Shown: one piece after another, positions 62,007-64,000 of the stretch | Layout of the letters: every line of letters starts with the position of its first letter | Numbering within the stretch: the stretch's first letter is position 1 | Translations under genes and position numbers: made by a program | The notes under the pieces: model-generated | The model's database searches: none | Told to the model about the DNA's origin: nothing | Seen by the model: only the letters and a program-made list of their open reading frames with translations | Source of the DNA: Motiliproteus sp036961355 | GTDB lineage: Bacteria > Pseudomonadota > Gammaproteobacteria > Pseudomonadales > Balneatricaceae | NCBI GenBank assembly: GCA_036961355.1 | Contig: JBALVL010000020.1 | Coordinates: 1 to 64,000, forward strand | Direction of reading: 5' to 3' | Length of the DNA stretch: 64,000 bases

Positions 62007-64000
62007 CTAATCAGCCAAGTGTGCGTTCAAGTCAGCCAGCCAGCTATCAAACCGCTCGATAACCATTGGCTTGGCGAACAGCTGCCCTTGCGCCAATGCA
62101 CACCCCTGTTGTTGCAACAGTTGCCACTGCTGTGTCGATTCAACCCCTTCGGCCACCACTTCAAGCTCTAAACTCTGCCCTAATGAGACGATGGCTCGAC
62201 AGATAGCCTCACCGTTGCTGTTGCTTAACATGTCCCGAACAAACGAAATATCAATCTTGAGCTGGTCTAACGGTAACTGCTTAAGATAAGAAAGCGACGA
62301 ATAACCGGTGCCGAAATCATCAAGCGCAAACGTCACTCCGGCCCGCTGCAACTGCTCCATCTTGCTGATTACCTGATCAACATCATCTACCAATACACTC
62401 TCTGTAATCTCGAGTTTGAGCAACGTTGGATTAATGCCGCTGAGTTGGACCAGATCGATCAACTGCTGGGCAAAGTCATCACGCTTGAACTGCAAAGCAC
62501 TGACATTAACCGACAAACACAAGTGGGCAGTATCAGGCCCCCTAGCCCAACGTAAAAGTTGCCTGCAGGCTTGCTGAAACACCCAGTAACCTATCGGCAG
62601 AATCAACTGGGTTTCCTCTGCAAGTTCGATAAATTGAGCCGGCGACACCAAACCCCGAGTACCCGAGCGCCAACGCAATAACGCCTCTACTGCGACACAG
62701 CGGCCACTAGGGTCGACTTGCGGTTGATAATGCAGTTCAAAATCCTGGTTTTTTAGCGCCAGGAGCAGATCATTTTCAAGTTCAGCCCGAGCATTAATGG
62801 CAACTTGCATCCGTGGATCAAAAAAATGATACCTGTTTCGGCCGGCTGATTTGGATTGATACATCGCCATATCTGAGCGTTTTAGAAGTTCATCCAAAGA
62901 GTGCTCATGACCCTTATACAGGGTAATTCCAATACTGATAGAGCTTTGATACTGCTGGCGTTCAAGCATGTAAGGTTTATTTAACTGCGCCAAAATCTTA
63001 TCGACTACCACGACCGTTTGGGCGGCGGCATCGTTGGCCTGATCGTCCAAGTGCTCCAACAGCACAATAAATTCATCCCCTCCATGCCGAGATACGCTAT
63101 CCACCTCGCGGATACAGTCGCGGATACGCTGCGCTGTCTCGATCAACAACTGGTCTCCAACATCATGCCCCTGCGTGTCATTCAGATGTTTGAAGTTATC
63201 AAGGTCCATAAACAGCAACGCTCTGAAACGCTGATCTCGTTCACTCTCCGCCATGCTGTGCTTAATTCGTTCAACCAACAAACGTCGATTCGGTAAACTC
63301 GTTAACGGGTCGTAGAAGGCCAAATTATGAACCTCCTGCTCAATCGCTTTACGCTGCGTAATGTCCTCGCCGGAACTGAGCGTACCGACAATGTTGCCGT
63401 CATTGTCAAACAACAGAGCGTTATGCCAGGCGATCAACACCTCCTCGCCGGAGGCGGTAATCAAAATATTCTCAAAATAGTGTTGCTGTTCTATCTTGCC
63501 CTCCATTAATTTTGTGAAATAGGGTCGCACCTGCGATTCGCGCTCAAATTCAGGCAAACAGGTCGTAAACCAATCTTTTCCGACCAGTTCAGCTTCGCGG
63601 TACCCCAGCAGCTGACGGCCAAACCGGTTGATCATAGTAACCTTTCCGGTATCGTCCAAAGCCAGCATCAATGACTGAACCGTGTCCAGATAGAGCTGAC
63701 CTCTATCCCGCTCTTCGGCAATCTGGCGCTGCGCCACTTTGCGCATGGTGATGTCGTGAAAAGAGCTCTGAATCATCTGTTTATCAGCAATCGAAATCAG
63801 CTTTCCTGTCACCAGAAAATCCCGGATTGAACCGTCTTTACAGCAATACTGACTTTCGAAACTAACGGCTCCGCTCAAGCGCAGAAGAGCCAGCTGTTTA
63901 GCAAGGTTCCCGACAGCGTCAGGGGCCTCCAGCTCGAATGCCGTTTTTGCAGAAAACTCATCCCGGCTATATCCCAGCGTTTGATGGGCTACCTGGTTAA
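62007..64000 (-). CDS. PAS-PAS-GGDEF-EAL cyclic-di-GMP signalling protein, 5' end cut off
   Basis: The frame stays open to the right edge, so the N-terminus is missing; the last codons in view read NQVAHQTLGYSRDEF, a PAS domain. Over 660 residues are present: two to three PAS/PAC units, then a GGDEF domain with an intact SRHGGDEF site, then an EAL domain with VEALLRW, EITES and DDFGTGYSSL. Both cyclase and phosphodiesterase sites look intact, so it may make or break cyclic-di-GMP depending on the PAS signal. No partner gene is in view. The internal start-like codon at 63878 is not the real start. Confidence 0.93.
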   Translation of the reverse strand, partial: NQVAHQTLGYSRDEFSAKTAFELEAPDAVGNLAKQLALLRLSGAVSFESQYCCKDGSIRDFLVTGKLISIADKQMIQSSFHDITMRKVAQRQIAEERDRGQLYLDTVQSLMLALDDTGKVTMINRFGRQLLGYREAELVGKDWFTTCLPEFERESQVRPYFTKLMEGKIEQQHYFENILITASGEEVLIAWHNALLFDNDGNIVGTLSSGEDITQRKAIEQEVHNLAFYDPLTSLPNRRLLVERIKHSMAESERDQRFRALLFMDLDNFKHLNDTQGHDVGDQLLIETAQRIRDCIREVDSVSRHGGDEFIVLLEHLDDQANDAAAQTVVVVDKILAQLNKPYMLERQQYQSSISIGITLYKGHEHSLDELLKRSDMAMYQSKSAGRNRYHFFDPRMQVAINARAELENDLLLALKNQDFELHYQPQVDPSGRCVAVEALLRWRSGTRGLVSPAQFIELAEETQLILPIGYWVFQQACRQLLRWARGPDTAHLCLSVNVSALQFKRDDFAQQLIDLVQLSGINPTLLKLEITESVLVDDVDQVISKMEQLQRAGVTFALDDFGTGYSSLSYLKQLPLDQLKIDISFVRDMLSNSNGEAICRAIVSLGQSLELEVVAEGVESTQQWQLLQQQGCALAQGQLFAKPMVIERFDSWLADLNAHLAD

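Noticed and set aside
62007..63878. A complete GGDEF-EAL gene starting at 63878
   Set aside because: The frame continues to the window edge with clear PAS sequence, so the internal start-like codon is not the real start.

Overview
The window looks like chromosome of a free-living, probably marine, gammaproteobacterium with an Oceanospirillales/Pseudomonas-like gene order. The main reason is the run yceD-rpmF-plsX-fabD-fabG-acpP-fabF-pabC-mltG-tmk-holB-pilZ-tatD at 35.4-45.8 kb. It has no fabH between plsX and fabD and has pilZ next to holB, as in Pseudomonas. nudJ-mnmA-hflD-purB, rapA, rluE, prpE and radD point the same way. No rRNA, tRNA or CRISPR array was recognised.

Layout. 0-9.3 kb: a methylated-amine or polyamine-type catabolic locus. 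It holds a trimethylamine-dehydrogenase-like flavoenzyme with an altered substrate pocket, a PotF-type periplasmic binding protein, an aldehyde dehydrogenase, an AraC regulator and a divergent dimethylglycine/sarcosine-dehydrogenase-like enzyme. AraC-type direct repeats lie between the last two. 9.4-17 kb: an accessory stretch with a NAD(P)-binding protein, an EamA exporter behind a short leader ORF, LysR and TetR regulators, a frameshifted haloalkane-dehalogenase-like gene with a clear palindromic operator, a DUF1330 gene and a hipBA toxin-antitoxin pair. 17-18.6 kb: a two-gene unit of a lipoate-ligase-fold protein and a HisA isomerase of the eukaryotic (yeast HIS6) type. 18.6-29 kb: a type I restriction-modification island on the minus strand (hsdM, RhuM-Fic, hsdS, a PD-(D/E)XK protein, a remnant YhcG-type gene, a DUF4145 gene, hsdR). 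Its hsdM carries both a frameshift and a changed catalytic motif. 29-36 kb: radD, a DJ-1/PfpI protein, an Atm1-type ABC exporter, a DUF1285/radical-SAM pair and tatD. 36-48.3 kb: the lipid/cell-envelope/replication cluster, then maf, sppA and a HAD phosphatase. 48.4-64 kb: a MaoC hydratase, an isochorismatase-fold hydrolase, a secreted amidohydrolase, prpE, rluE, rapA, moaE, nudJ-mnmA-hflD, purB and a partial PAS-GGDEF-EAL protein.

How the genes fit together. In the left locus an amine would be bound in the periplasm, oxidatively demethylated or deaminated by the two flavoenzymes, and the resulting aldehyde oxidised by the dehydrogenase. The transporter ATPase and permeases are not in the window and may lie beyond the left edge. 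In the fab cluster, PlsX links acyl-ACP made by FabD/FabG/FabF on AcpP to phospholipid synthesis. The restriction island appears compromised at its methyltransferase. The points most worth following up are the flavoenzyme with the TMADH-type cofactor sites but a lost trimethylammonium cage, the eukaryote-type HisA paired with a lipoate-ligase-like gene, the damaged restriction island with a Fic-fold protein lacking its catalytic His, and several clean operator-like repeats.
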